In this document: piece by piece, positions 1-10,517 of the stretch
How positions within the stretch are numbered: the stretch's first letter is position 1
How the letters are laid out: every line of letters starts with the position of its first letter
Made by a program: the position numbers and the translations under genes
Notes under the pieces: model-generated
What the model saw: only the letters and a program-made list of their open reading frames with translations
Databases searched by the model: none
Told to the model about the DNA's origin: nothing
NCBI GenBank assembly: GCA_027579435.1
Contig: JANBPK010001204.1
Location: 1 to 64,000, forward strand
Source of the DNA: Candolleomyces eurysporus
Lineage: Eukaryota; Basidiomycota; Agaricomycetes; Agaricales; Psathyrellaceae
Direction: 5' to 3'
Length of the DNA stretch: 64,000 nucleotides

Positions 1-1442
1 GTAAAATCGGGGCCTATCTCTGGTCTGCCTAAACTCGACCCCGAACCGTGTTGTCCATGCTACCCAGTCCATCGAGGTTTTTGAAGCCTCTGCCGCTGNA
101 TANTGNGNATNANGAAGGTNTCGATGAAGTTATTCACTCACCCAAAAGTGAACTCAACTATCGTTGTGGTGTTGCAAGGTATCAACCACGTTCGACTCTC
201 GCCCTGGGTAAAGGTCACAGCTCCGGGAATGCGTGAATATAAGTCGTTGCGGACGTTCCGTGGGATGACGGCGGTTGGGTCACCGGTATCAAGGAGTGTG
301 ACCAGTCGACCTTCGGTAGCATTCCGAACCAGCGAGGAGAGGTTCAAAGGCGTTCCACCAACGGAAATGCCTTCCAGCAATGTAGTCCACCGGTCGCCTC
401 CTTGAGGATACTGGTAGAGCTTAGGAGCTTGGGCTACAGCTTTCCAAGGTTCTGCGTACTCTCCGATGGAGAACGATCCACCATCGGTGTCCTCCAAGTC
501 GTCGGTCCTCGACAAATCCAACGCGATGAAATTGGACCCATTATGGCCATCTTGAGAAAAGATATTTTTCAGGACGGAGCTTCCCCAAGTGGCGTTCTGA
601 CCCCATCGTGCCGTCACAGCTCGATTAATGGGCGAAGCTGTCACAAAGTCGAAGCTCAGTCCCAGGAGACCGTCGATTCCGAGTTCCTTCAAGCCTCTGA
701 CTGTGAACTAAACGCGTCTTCAGAGATCTGATCAAGCAAAGTTTATCTTGTGCTCACCGAGTCCACGTGGAGGAATGCTAGATGGAACGTGGAATCAAAA
801 CCATATCTCGAAAATTAAATCAGCTGCGCACCTTGCTGAGATACATTGAATGTCCCCATCTGAAACGGTGCAACTGCAATTTTACCGTCTACTCCATACG
901 ATCCATCTCCGTATCGCATCTGCACGGAAAGGTCGGTGATGTTGTAACGCCCTTCGCCTCTATCATCCGGAAGGACCCTAAACCACGCATGCTCCATGAG
1001 TAGGGAACGATGAGCCTCACTTTACTCACACTCACCAGAGATCTGTGCTCCCAGTATCCAATGCAACGACAAACTCTGCAATGGCGCAGTCAGTCGAAAG
1101 ATAAAGCCGACAAAACTAACGAGATAGCACCTTTGCCACCCAAGGTGATGTTGGCCGAATACTGTGATCAAAGGCTCAGCAATCTAGCAGCATTAACGGG
1201 CAGACGAACTCGATAATACGCACCCTAACATCGAGATGGTTGTTGATGCTGTTATTCCCTGGTCCAGCTCCACTAGTCCCAAGAGGATGCACGGCCGAGC
1301 TGGTAAAGGGCAACAAAGATCCTCCCGTCGACGAAATCGACGATTTTGGTATACGTCGGAACCCCAGCGAAGTTGCAGTGACCCAGCTCGTCGAAACGGC
1401 GAGTACGATCAGAAACGAGAGGGACAGACTTTCGCACTTCAT
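1..1442 (-). CDS. Pepsin-like (A1) aspartic protease, 3' end cut by window edge
   Basis: Secreted or vacuolar aspartic endopeptidase of family A1. Exons read on the minus strand: 1442-1224, 1161-1131, 1075-1036, 977-832, 700-142, with the remainder lost in N-containing sequence and the window edge. The first 25 residues (MKCESLSLSFLIVLAVSTSW...) form a signal peptide, followed by a propeptide-like stretch. The order of motifs fits the family: YSANITLGG, first catalytic motif EFVVALDTGSTDLW, flap MRYGDGSYGVDG, LGIDGLLGLSF, then the second catalytic Asp in LVTLLDTGDPTA. The usual second motif is DTG[ST], so DTGD is slightly unusual, but the catalytic Asp is present. Exon phases agree across all introns. 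The last visible donor is at 141. The start is the ATG that opens the signal peptide. Confidence 0.88.
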
Positions 1443-1976
1443 GATGAGACCTTATTGGACGGATTCGATGGTCTGCACATAGTTATATATCTTTCCGCAA
1501 CGAGGCCAAGAGCCTCTGTGCTGTGCACTCCTCGAATCCACAGGGCGGATACAAGCACGTAATGTCGTGCATTTTGATTGCCTCATGGAGACCCTGTGTT
1601 GTCAGAGATGATCATGCAGTACTAGTCCCCCTTTGAACATTCTGAAGGTCAGAGAGTCGTCAGTACGTCGCGTGATGATGGATGAAACAAGGAAATAGAC
1701 AGCACTGACCGATTCGGCCGTTACGCGGTGAGGACTCGCGGAGGTGCCAGATATTCCTACGATGTGATGATATTGGGATGCATGGATAGATACACGGATA
1801 ACCATACTATGAAAACGCCGTGCCCAAGTCCAGATAATGTTGTACACAGACTCCAAAACAATGTAGATATGTAGAGTACGATGCGATGCGATGCAGGTGT
1901 CATAAATGAACGTGAATAATGAAAGAGTCCAATGAAAGTCGTGCATAAGAAAACTTAACAACGAGGCGAGTAGAGA
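1443..1976. other. Intergenic, no gene seen
   Basis: About 530 bp between the protease start and the end of the next minus-strand gene. An open frame on the minus strand (1961-1602) shows no recognisable domain or codon pattern. I treat the stretch as promoter of the protease plus 3' UTR of its neighbour. Confidence 0.5.
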
Positions 1977-4793
1977 TTAATCGATACCTGCACTCATAGC
2001 GACAGCAAGCCAACCAAAAACAGACATCATGAATCGCACCATCCATGCTGGATCAGCACCAGCTCCCAGGCCTGGCCGCATTTGCATGGCCAAAGCGACG
2101 TCCAACGGTTCCGGTTTTCGCCGTAGCGAGACGACGGCTGCTGCAAAGGAAGTAGTGTCGATGGCAGAAGACCGTCCAGGCTTACTGGGTCTGGCCTGTG
2201 GAGATTCATCCTTGATAACGGCGGCCGGTTTTCGTTGACGAAGTTGCTGAGTCTGGTCAGACTCGGGGAACGCTCCAGGTATCTGGTCGAAGGGTTGAGT
2301 GGCGTCGGCTTCATCATGCTCTTGGCGATCTGAACCACTTGGCACCTGCACGTCCTCTGTTGCATCTTCCTTTGGTACCTCGGGGGACATTCCTAATCTA
2401 GGAGCTTCGGCAGCCCGAATAGACCAGGCAGGACGCGACCTCTCGGAGTCTGGGGAATGACTGAGCGAGGCCTCTTCATCTGCCGAATCGATGGGCTTTC
2501 CTTCCACAACTGCATCCAACTCGTCCGCATTGCCAGTACGCTCATGCTCATCTGAGGTGCTAGCCAATGACGAGGTCGGTATGGCTGGCGTCGGCGGGGG
2601 ACTGAGCTCCAAGGCCCCTATATGCTGTGAGATGATCTCGGGAAGAGGAGGATCATCTGTGGGCGATTCTTCAGCAGCTTCCTCCAACATCTGGTCGTCC
2701 AAAGTCTGTGGTGCGACTACCGTGGATTCCAGCGAAATGGGATCCGAGGGAAGCTCGGTTCGTTCAGCAGGCACACTTGAGATTGCCTCTTCGGTGTCGC
2801 GGGCAGTAATAGGTGCAGTGACCGGATGCGATACTTCGGAGGGGACTCGAAGCGTAGGGAATGGAGGTGACGCGGGAGGTGTGGGCATGTGTGAAGAGAA
2901 CAAATCGGCGGAAATATCACTAAGAGTTTGCTCTTCAGAATCACTGACAGTGTCGCAGGGGATTTCCGGGACAATCTCTTCGCTCTCAGTCTCCTTCTCT
3001 TCATCTACTTCGTCTTGACCAATGCCCATTCCCATTCCCATTCCCATTCCCTCCTCTTCCTCTTCCTCGTCCTCCTCGTTCTCTTCTTCTTCTTCCTCCT
3101 CCTCCTCCTCCCCCTCGGCCTCTACTTCACACCCGTCCCAGTCCAATGCGTCGTCAATTAGCTCCGAGCCCTCTGTTAGTTCCAATTCCGAGATCATAGG
3201 ATCAGTTACAACGTCTCCCGCCGATGCAGGGGTTGGAGAAAATGGATCGCCTGCGTCAGGGTCATCGAAGGGGTTTTCGAATAAATCCAGGCCTAGATCG
3301 GGCGTGAAGACGTCGACAAAAGGATCTTGCGAAGAGACTGAAAGATCCAGCGCTGTGGTCGGGATAGGTAGTATTGGTTCCGGGGACGACGGTTCGTCGA
3401 GGTGCAAGGACAGGAGACTCTTCTCGTCATCATCCCACTCCCGCCAAGCATTATTCGAAACGATTTTTGGGAATTCGATTCGAGCCGATGGCTCTTCTCT
3501 CTCCATAACCTCTGCAGCCTCCGCGACGTGCCCCCCAGTAGAATCACTGCCCATAATACGGCGATCTTGGATAGATGGAAACGATCTTGACAGAAGGTGG
3601 CTTGGGGTTAGAACCTCAAGGTCATCATCCAGACCATCGTCCGAGAGACCACCGTCGATATCGTCAGATCCTCCGTCCGCCGCAGCCAACACTCCACCCG
3701 ACAACGAGCACTCCTCCAGACCTGCTTCGCCTTCCCCACCGTTTTCCAAATCAATGAGCAACTCCGTACTTCGACTCGTGAGCGGACGGTGAGGCGCAAA
3801 GTTATTCAATTTCAGATGACCTGAAGATTCGTTGAAAACGTCCGCCGGAATGGATGGAGCAACGATCCTCTTTGCATTGATACCACCAAGACTTCGAGTT
3901 CTCCGGTGATAGCGAAAAGGTGAGACGGGAATCGGGGATGTGGATAGGAAATATGGGTTATTGCTAACGGGTGAAGGGGTGGATGGGCGGGAGTGAGGGT
4001 AAATCAGGCCGGTAGATTGGCGCATCACTGGGTACAGGTCCTGCAGATCGATGGCTTTACCCTGTGTGGCCTTGAAGGGCGGAGACGAAAATGGGGAGAC
4101 GGGTATGAACGAATGGCGTACGCCACGGTGAGGGGGCGGGGTAGAGGGAGGAGGCGGGGAATCCCTGGACAATCCAGAGGAAGATGCGGCGGTGAGGGGA
4201 GGCGTGGCGAGAAGGCCAGAAACGGACACCAATAATGGCGTCGGCGAGCGGAGTGGCGGGGACGTGGCACCTAGCCTACGCAGTGGAATGGTGGGGCTCG
4301 AGACGCTCGACGTCTCCGTGAGGTCAACCAGGACCGGTGATTCTGTCTTGGACACCGATGACACAGTATCATCCTCAGAGGATGCAGTTGTGGGGAGCTC
4401 CTCCAGCATAATGCGTCTACGCCGCCGTCTTGCGAGGAAAGCCATGATCTGGGACCACCGGGATCCCAGAGCCTTCGGTACGGACAAGTGGGTCGCATTC
4501 TTCACCGTCGACTTTGCAGTCTTGACCGTTCGGTTGAGAGACGAAGACAACGAGGTGATTGAGGCATTAGCCGGAGCTGGCAACGACGACGTTGAAATGC
4601 CGGGAACATATCGGAGCAGCGACTGAAGTCGACCTGCAAAGCCAAAGCGGCGAGCGGCGAGATACACGAGGCCTACGACGATCGCAGAGCAGCCCAGGAG
4701 TGCCAGCGGGCCCAAGAGGGAAACCCTGTGTTTCAAAATGAAATGCGATTAGGAGAGATATGAGAAAAATCAGAGGGCAACATACCGGTCCAT
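1977..4793 (-). CDS. Large acidic Ser/Pro-rich membrane-anchored protein, unrecognised
   Basis: About 918 residues. The long frame lacks an ATG at its 5' end. The model that fixes this has exon 1 at 4793-4786 (ATGGACCG), a 60-bp intron at 4785-4726 (gtatgt...cacag), and exon 2 at 4725-1977, which gives the N-terminus MDRVSLLGPLALLGC. A hydrophobic helix follows at residues 5-27, then basic and Ser/Pro-rich sequence. A long acidic tract of Glu and Asp lies near residue 540, with a short GMGMGMGMG repeat behind it. A second hydrophobic segment (WMVRFMMSVFGWLAVAMS) ends the protein. Two terminal membrane segments around a disordered acidic body suggest an endomembrane-anchored protein. I do not recognise a family and assign no function. 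Confidence 0.72.
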
Positions 4794-6073
4794 GGGGAAG
4801 ATAAGGGTGCTGAACAGAAACGAAACGGGGAGATTTGCCTCGTCACAACATCGTTTCTTATGAAGCGACCTCGCGGTCCCCATGAGGCCACCGGACCCGT
4901 GTTTGGCCAACAAATAACGCGTGACCAAAACGGCAGCTTTGCCCCTATGTCATACACGCGCCTATAATCCGAGGACATTTGCCACTGCCTTCGTCGCCGT
5001 ACTCTCGGAGCTGAGCCGCTTGGCTGCATCGCCGACGATTCCCTCGTACTTACGTCGAGCCACACCTGAGCATTTAATAGAAATCTGGTTTCAACCCATG
5101 GTGGACCCGCGCCCTCTTCTCCTTTCCTTCTCGAGTACTGTGCAAGGTCGTCTTGTCCGAGGCCATGCAGACACCCGTTGCTGAGAGAGCAGTCATGACG
5201 TGTTTGACTTGGGCCGAACCGAGGAGTGGCTCTCAAGTTCCAAGGAGCTGAGAGAAATCTTACGTTGGAGGGTGCTGCTCCTTGATCACCCAGTAATAGA
5301 GCGTTCACCATGCGTCAGTAGTCCTCCAAGGCAATGAAGCGCAGGACATATACCTTGTCGAAACCATTGTACCACCCAGCGAGCTCAAGAAAGTCCTTGC
5401 CATACGCTCTGAGCAAGTTCGCAAATTTGAGACATCGTTGGCCCGGGTAGTAGCTTTCTTGACGCTCTTCCAATAGTCTCCCTTCGATTGGTTTCTTGCT
5501 TACTCCAGTTCAATCAAGTTCTCGTCGGGGACACCGCATAGTGTGGCCCAGCTTCCAGGAGAAGCTGTCCGGCGTCGAAACGGTTCATGACGGCAACGAA
5601 GCCATTGAATTCCCTCTCGACGGCACGAGGGAGACCGGCGAGGCCACTATATACAAACAGGCACAGCCTGCCTGCTGCCACGAACCATGCCAACACCGAC
5701 ACGGGGCCCTGGAAGCTAAGTTTCGGGGTGGAGACGATTAAGTAGGACTGCTCACACCGTAACACTAGACCTGAGCCATATGAACGCGCGGGCCTCATCG
5801 CCAAGATACCCATGGCGCGTCAGAACCAGTGTTCCTTCTTGGCCAGATCCAAACTAATCCAATTCTGTGCTTGTATTGGAACACAGGATACGTTCAGAAA
5901 GCCTACACCACATGCAAGCAGACCTTTGCATCATGTTTCGACTCGGGGTAAACTGGCAGTCACGCGCCATTTGGGCGTCAACGTTTTAGAATGAATATAA
6001 GAACTACAGTATACAACAAATCTAGCGGCCTTTCAGCGGTCAATATATGGGAAGCCTTATCGCAGACGCACCA
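4794..6073. other. 1.3 kb gap with possible unresolved minus-strand coding
   Basis: No complete gene could be built. On the minus strand, 5813-5514 holds a frame with a hydrophobic segment (VSVLAWFVAAGRLCLFVYSG). Just below it, about 5500-5355, another frame reads like coding sequence (YYPGQRCLKFANLLRAYGKD, ending in ...WYNGFDK before a gtatat donor). The two do not join through any intron of normal length, so this may be a small gene with unusual splicing, a decayed gene or chance. Confidence 0.3.
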
Positions 6074-6595
6074 TCAAGGCCCCTCCATCGCAACTGGATC
6101 CCCATTCTCATCAACGAGGAACACAAGACTCGTCGGCTGCTCTGCTTGTCGCTCGAGAAGCTCCAGCCTCTCGCGACTACACATAGCAGAGATGCCAAAC
6201 ACCAGTGCAGCCTCTACCCCAGCCAGAAAGAAGAGCGTCTTGTGCCTTGGTCTCCCAAGATCCATGAAATAGAACATGGATGTCACCAACCACAGGCAAC
6301 AAAACGTCCACGATGAAAGCACTGCTCCGGTTTTGGCTGTTACCGGTACTAGGTTGGCTACTTCATCCGGCGAATAGAGTTTGCGTCGTTGTCTGAAGGC
6401 CAGCACGATGATAGTGAGGTGATGAATTAGAGTGAACAGCCCGATGGGTGGACAAATGAAGCCTGCAGGCGATGGGTCGTCCGTTGATGGGAGGCAGCGC
6501 AGGACCACGAGAGTGGTGACAAACGAGGCACAAATGACGATTTGGATGTTTCTCGTCCTCGTTGGCTCGACGACGGAGACTCTTTCCTCGGCCAT
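6074..6595 (-). CDS. Small four-helix membrane protein, hypothetical
   Basis: 173 residues in one exon. The ATG at 6595 (MAEERVSVVEPTRTRN) is preferred to the upstream in-frame start because it sits just before the first membrane helix. Four hydrophobic segments are visible: IQIVICASFVTTLVVLRCL, FICPPIGLFTLIHHLTIIVL, VLSSWTFCCLWLVTSMFYF and TLFFLAGVEAALVFGISAM. The C-terminal tail is charged (RERLELLERQAEQ). The layout resembles small four-TM, MARVEL-like proteins common in agaricomycetes, but I see no diagnostic motif. No introns are needed. It lies tail-to-tail with nothing; both flanks are intergenic. Confidence 0.6.
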   Translation of the reverse strand: MAEERVSVVEPTRTRNIQIVICASFVTTLVVLRCLPSTDDPSPAGFICPPIGLFTLIHHLTIIVLAFRQRRKLYSPDEVANLVPVTAKTGAVLSSWTFCCLWLVTSMFYFMDLGRPRHKTLFFLAGVEAALVFGISAMCSRERLELLERQAEQPTSLVFLVDENGDPVAMEGP

Positions 6596-6813
6596 GGTGG
6601 TGGTTGTAGAGGAAGATCGATTGATACCGAATTGTGATGGGAACCGCAACCCATACTGTACTGCCGTAACATAAGATGTAGGTATGATTGACGAATGCCA
6701 AGCAATTATAAGTACAGTATGTATCTATCGTTGAGACTGGCTGTGTTCCAAGCTCTTTTCTAACGCCAAAGTCCGCATGCTCGTCTCCTCCCCTTCTCTC
6801 CTCCGTCTTTCTC

Positions 6814-7905
6814 TCAGACGCGGCGTACCGGGGGGGGGGAGGGCGTACTTTCCTTTCGACTACGGATGCTTCCTGTGGGCGACCGACTTCGTTCTCGAGA
6901 CTTCATCATCAAGGGACCGCCTCCAGCCGACGTAGGGGGAGTTGCGCTCCTCGATTGGGCCCCTCCACGACCACGGGTGGACGAGCTGCTGACAGATACG
7001 CTGCGGGCTGGTCCATGCCCTGGAGAGGGTGCTGGAGCAGGGGGTAACTCTCGATAGATGAGCCTTCCCCACCATGTTTTGCGCCTTTCCTCCCTGAACT
7101 TCTCCTCCCTTTTGCGCTCAAAGAGAGACCGGTACCGTTCGTATCCTTCCCTAAAGTTTTTGTCTACACGTGAAGAGAACACGAGCTCCCCACGAGGGTT
7201 CGACGCAGGAGGTAAGGAAGCCATAGGGCGAGAGACTGACGATGATCTAGATCTCGGGGATCTAGAAGACGGCGACGGCGATCGCGAAAGCATGGGCGAG
7301 GACGAGGTAGGCGACTGGTGGGGGCGAGGAAAGAAGAAATTGATAGGGTTCCAAGCGAATTTGGAACGCAATGGGGGCTTCCTGACATTCAGGACCATAT
7401 TGAAGGACCGTAGCGCGCGATTGGCATGGGGAACATATCTGGAACGTGGTTCGAGTCAACTCGGACAATAGTAGAATAAAACTTACTTGTTTGCATATGC
7501 AATCTTCTCGGAGTACATTCCACTCGCGAAAAAGAGCAGCAGTGTGGTGACACTGACGAAAAGGAGGCCGCTCGGGATGTAGGGCGGGAGTCGAACGTCA
7601 CTGTCGACGGCAGGGAGGATTCTCTGCAGCAGGAGCCGGTAGGGAATGACCAGAATCGATGCCTCTGGGGGCAGCAGGGCTTCCCAGAGCAGAATGGCTA
7701 TGACCAGCAGCAGCTGGCAAAGGAAGACTGCGAGTGGTGAGTGTCAGTGAGTTCAGTGCCGAGGCCATCCACAACACAACCCACATTGGTATTTTGATTT
7801 TCGACGCTGGAGACTTGCTGCGGTGGTCTTGAGGCGTTCCTCAAACATGAGGACATCGCGGTAGGTGGCATTGTCGTTGGGTGGATGGAACGAGCTCTTG
7901 GGCAT
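6814..7905 (-). CDS. SPO7: Spo7-like regulatory subunit of the Nem1-Spo7 phosphatase
   Basis: Spo7 binds Nem1 in the nuclear envelope/ER; the pair dephosphorylates and activates the phosphatidate phosphatase Pah1. Exons: 7905-7785, 7727-7487, 7438-6814, giving 328 residues with matching phases. The N-terminal RDVLMFEERLKTTAASLQRR leads into membrane helix 1 (FFLCQLLLVIAILLWEALL). Helix 2 is SGLLFVSVTTLLLFFASGMY. Behind it is the family block YVPHANRALRSFNMVLNVRK followed by PPLRSKFAWNPINFFFPRP. The last 180 residues are a Ser/Arg/Pro-rich tail. A further ATG at 7953 is in frame but overlaps the start of the divergent TYR1 gene, so I chose the ATG at 7905. Confidence 0.85.
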
Positions 7906-7951
7906 CGAGCAGGCTCTGGTCAAGGCGTGTTTCACACGGCTCGCCTTGTCC
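7906..7951. promoter_or_regulatory. Very short divergent promoter between SPO7-like and TYR1
   Basis: Only about 46 bp separate the chosen start codons of the minus-strand Spo7 gene and the plus-strand TYR1 gene. A palindromic CCATGG at 7950-7955 even offers an ATG on each strand. Transcription start sites must therefore lie inside the opposite gene or be shared. Confidence 0.55.
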
Positions 7952-9781
7952 ATGGACTCCCATCATCTTCCCCTCAACGTTGCCCCAAATGCCTCCCCAT
8001 CGTCGCCCCGCGATGAGCAGCCCACCATCGGGCTCATAGGCATGGGAGCCATGGGTAGAATGTACGCAAAATACTTTAACGAAGCCGGATGGAAAAAGTC
8101 GTCGCCTTGATATCTGCCCCATGATCTGTTTCTCATTCCCCCCCNAGGATTCATGTCTGCGATCTCCCGGCCAAGTTTGAGGAGCTCGAGGCAGATTACG
8201 CTAGTACGCAAATCCAAATCTAACAGACGAAATTTCTCTCACTCCCTTTAGATACACCCAATGTCGTGCCGATGAAGGACGGCCATGCAGTAGCTCGGTC
8301 GTCTGACTTCATTGTTTACTCGGTGGAGGCAGAATATATCGACCGCGTTGTCGCCGAGTATGGGCCATGTACGTCTTTCAACTCTTCTCGCTATCTAACT
8401 AATCCGATCCAAGCTACCAAGGTGCACGCAGTTGTTGCCGGCCAGACCTCCGTCAAGGCTCCAGAAAAGCTCGCTTTTGAGAAACACCTTCCGTCTGACG
8501 TCCATATCGTATCTTGCCACTCCCTCCATGGACCCAGTGTCAGCCCTGTCGGACAGCCCCTCGTTAGTAACTCCCCAACTGCTCCTTTTGGCGCGTATCC
8601 TCAGTCGGATCTAGGTTTTAATCAAGCATCGGGGAACGGATGAGGCACTTACTCTGGTGGAATCCATTCTTTCCTGCCTCAAATCTCGTTTCGTGTACCT
8701 CACTTACGAGGAGCACGACTCAGTCACCGCGAATACTCAGGCAGTTACCCATGCAGCCTTTCTAAGGTGAACATAGTCCTGGGTTTCAAGTTCGTTGACC
8801 ATTGACCTTAGGCGCTTTGTAGTATGGGTACAGCCTGGGCTTCGTCAAAATCTTATCCCTGGGAACAAGGACTATACGTCGGGGGGNATAGAGACAGTAA
8901 AAGTGAACCTCACCCTTCGAATATACTCGAATGCATGGCACGTTTATGCCGGCCTCGCCATTCTCAATCCCAGCGCTCGAACCCAAATAGATCAGTATGC
9001 CAAGAGTGCCACAGAACTGTTCAAGCTCATGCTTCAGGGCGGAGCAGGAAGTGCTGAGGCAGCGAAAACACTTCGAGAACGAGTAGAGTGGGGAAGGGAG
9101 ACCGTCTTTGGCGATTGGGATGCAGGACAGTCGGCAACCTCCGACCAAGATCAGGCGACAGCCCCAGGCAAGAAACGACAGAGTCGCCAGCCAATTCTAC
9201 TCTCTGCTGAACTCTTGGACAAGTTCAGCCTCGGAATTTCTAAACCTCCGAGTCCCAGTCCTTCCCCTTGCACCCCAAACGCTCCGTACGCTCTCCCCAC
9301 CGACCAGCATCTTTCACCTCCTTCGAAAAATCGGCCAAACTCCCACCTCTCTCTCCTCGCGATGGTGGACTGCTGGGCGCATCTCGGAATAAATCCGTAT
9401 CACCATCTATCTGTCGCGGCGACCCCACTATTCCGACTTTTCCTTGGAGTAGCTGAACACCTCTTTCTCTCGGAGTCTCTTCTGAGATCTGCAATTAACT
9501 CGGCCTTGTTCGATAGCTGGCACCGGCCAGATGATCTCGAATTCGTTGTTGCGGCGAGAGGGTGGAGCCAGTGTGTTAGTTTTGGAAACTTCGAGGTGTA
9601 CCGAAGACGGTTTGATGAAACTCGCACGTTCTTCGACCAACGATTTGAAGAAGCTGGAAAACTGGGTAGTGAAATGATCAAAGCAGTAATGGAAAGCGAG
9701 CTTCGGAGGGAATCCAAGGACGACATACCGGACGTCGTCGTTCTGAAAACACCGACCTTGGCAAAGCTTCAAGAATCATAA
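7952..9781 (+). CDS. TYR1: Prephenate dehydrogenase (tyrosine biosynthesis)
   Basis: Oxidative decarboxylation of prephenate to 4-hydroxyphenylpyruvate, using NADP+ in fungi. Exons: 7952-8097, 8148-8203, 8252-8368, 8414-8562, 8615-8766, 8823-9781. The N-terminus carries the Rossmann motif GLIGMGAMGRMYA. Further family blocks are VAGQTSVKAPEKLAFEKHLP, HIVSCHSLHGPSVSPVGQPL, VTANTQAVTHAAFLSMGTAW and YSNAWHVYAGLAILNPSARTQ. The product would be about 525 residues. An N at 8887, after six Gs, throws the last exon out of frame; without it the frame and family sequence continue (YVGG then IETVKVNLTL). A second N (8145) sits beside the acceptor of intron 1. Both look like assembly marks, so I call the gene intact. 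Confidence 0.92.
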
Positions 9782-10517
9782 TACGTGTGTCAATCGTCTC
9801 TTTCTCATGTACCACCATTGTTATTGAGCATAGAGATGAAGAGAGATAACGTCAGATAGTATGGTTTCCCACTAATTCAGAGGATAAACTAGATTCTTCC
9901 GTCGTCCTGTAACAGGTTCGTCTCTTCCCACCATAGTAATCGAGCGTAGCCTGGGGCGAAACGTCTGACGGTGTGGTTTCCACTAATTCAAAGGGTAAGC
10001 TTCCAGTGATACGTTTCGTCTTCTTGGAATAGGTTCGCGATGTTGCATGCGAATTCGAAGCCGGAACTGGTATGTCTCCGATCCTTTGGACTGAACTCAA
10101 AATTTCATGGGACGAAATTACACCTGTCGGGAAATGTTGGCCAGCGAAGTTTCTTTCTCCAAACCCCAATAATGACAAACCCAAGTCGTCACGAAGTAAA
10201 GCAGCATGACCTACGACCTCCAAATAGATTACAGAAACGCATGGGGCTCGCGGAGTCGAACTGCCTCCTATCTGTTTTCCCAACTTCTGAGCGCACGTAA
10301 AGTGGTCTTTGCCATTTCAAACCCCAAATCGACCCTATATCGCACAGAACCTGTCGTCATCGCTCACATCTCACCTTCATCTCAATTGATTCTGAAAACT
10401 ATCCATATCGGTTACTCATTCCACAGATTCGAAGGGTCCTAGTCCCACTTGCGTCGATATAAAAGGGACCCCCAAGATTCAGGTTACAGCACCGCATACA
10501 AACCCCACTTCCCAGAC
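9782..10517. other. Intergenic with imperfect tandem duplication
   Basis: Downstream of TYR1, a unit of roughly 115 bp occurs twice (about 9800-9916 and 9917-10037). Shared landmarks are ggtttcc(c)actaattca, then gg(a)taa and aacaggttcg/aataggttcg. The rest is the promoter of the next gene, with a TATA box at 10458. Confidence 0.55.
10458..10465 (+). promoter_or_regulatory. TATA box of helical paralogue A
   Basis: TATAAAAG 60 bp before the ATG at 10518. All members of this family in the window have the same box at 60-92 bp. Confidence 0.6.

Noticed and set aside
2491..3792. Long plus-strand frames rich in Ser across the acidic protein gene.
   Set aside because: They are mirror shadows of the minus-strand Glu/Asp/Ser codons and have no independent support.
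4733..5311. 192-residue minus-strand frame upstream of the acidic membrane protein.
   Set aside because: It crosses the short first exon and intron of that gene in another frame, and shows no domain.
10238..10325. Possible tRNA on the minus strand (agttcgactcc...gagcccca end).
   Set aside because: The 3' end and acceptor pairing look tRNA-like, but the T loop would have nine bases and I found no proper D arm or anticodon arm.
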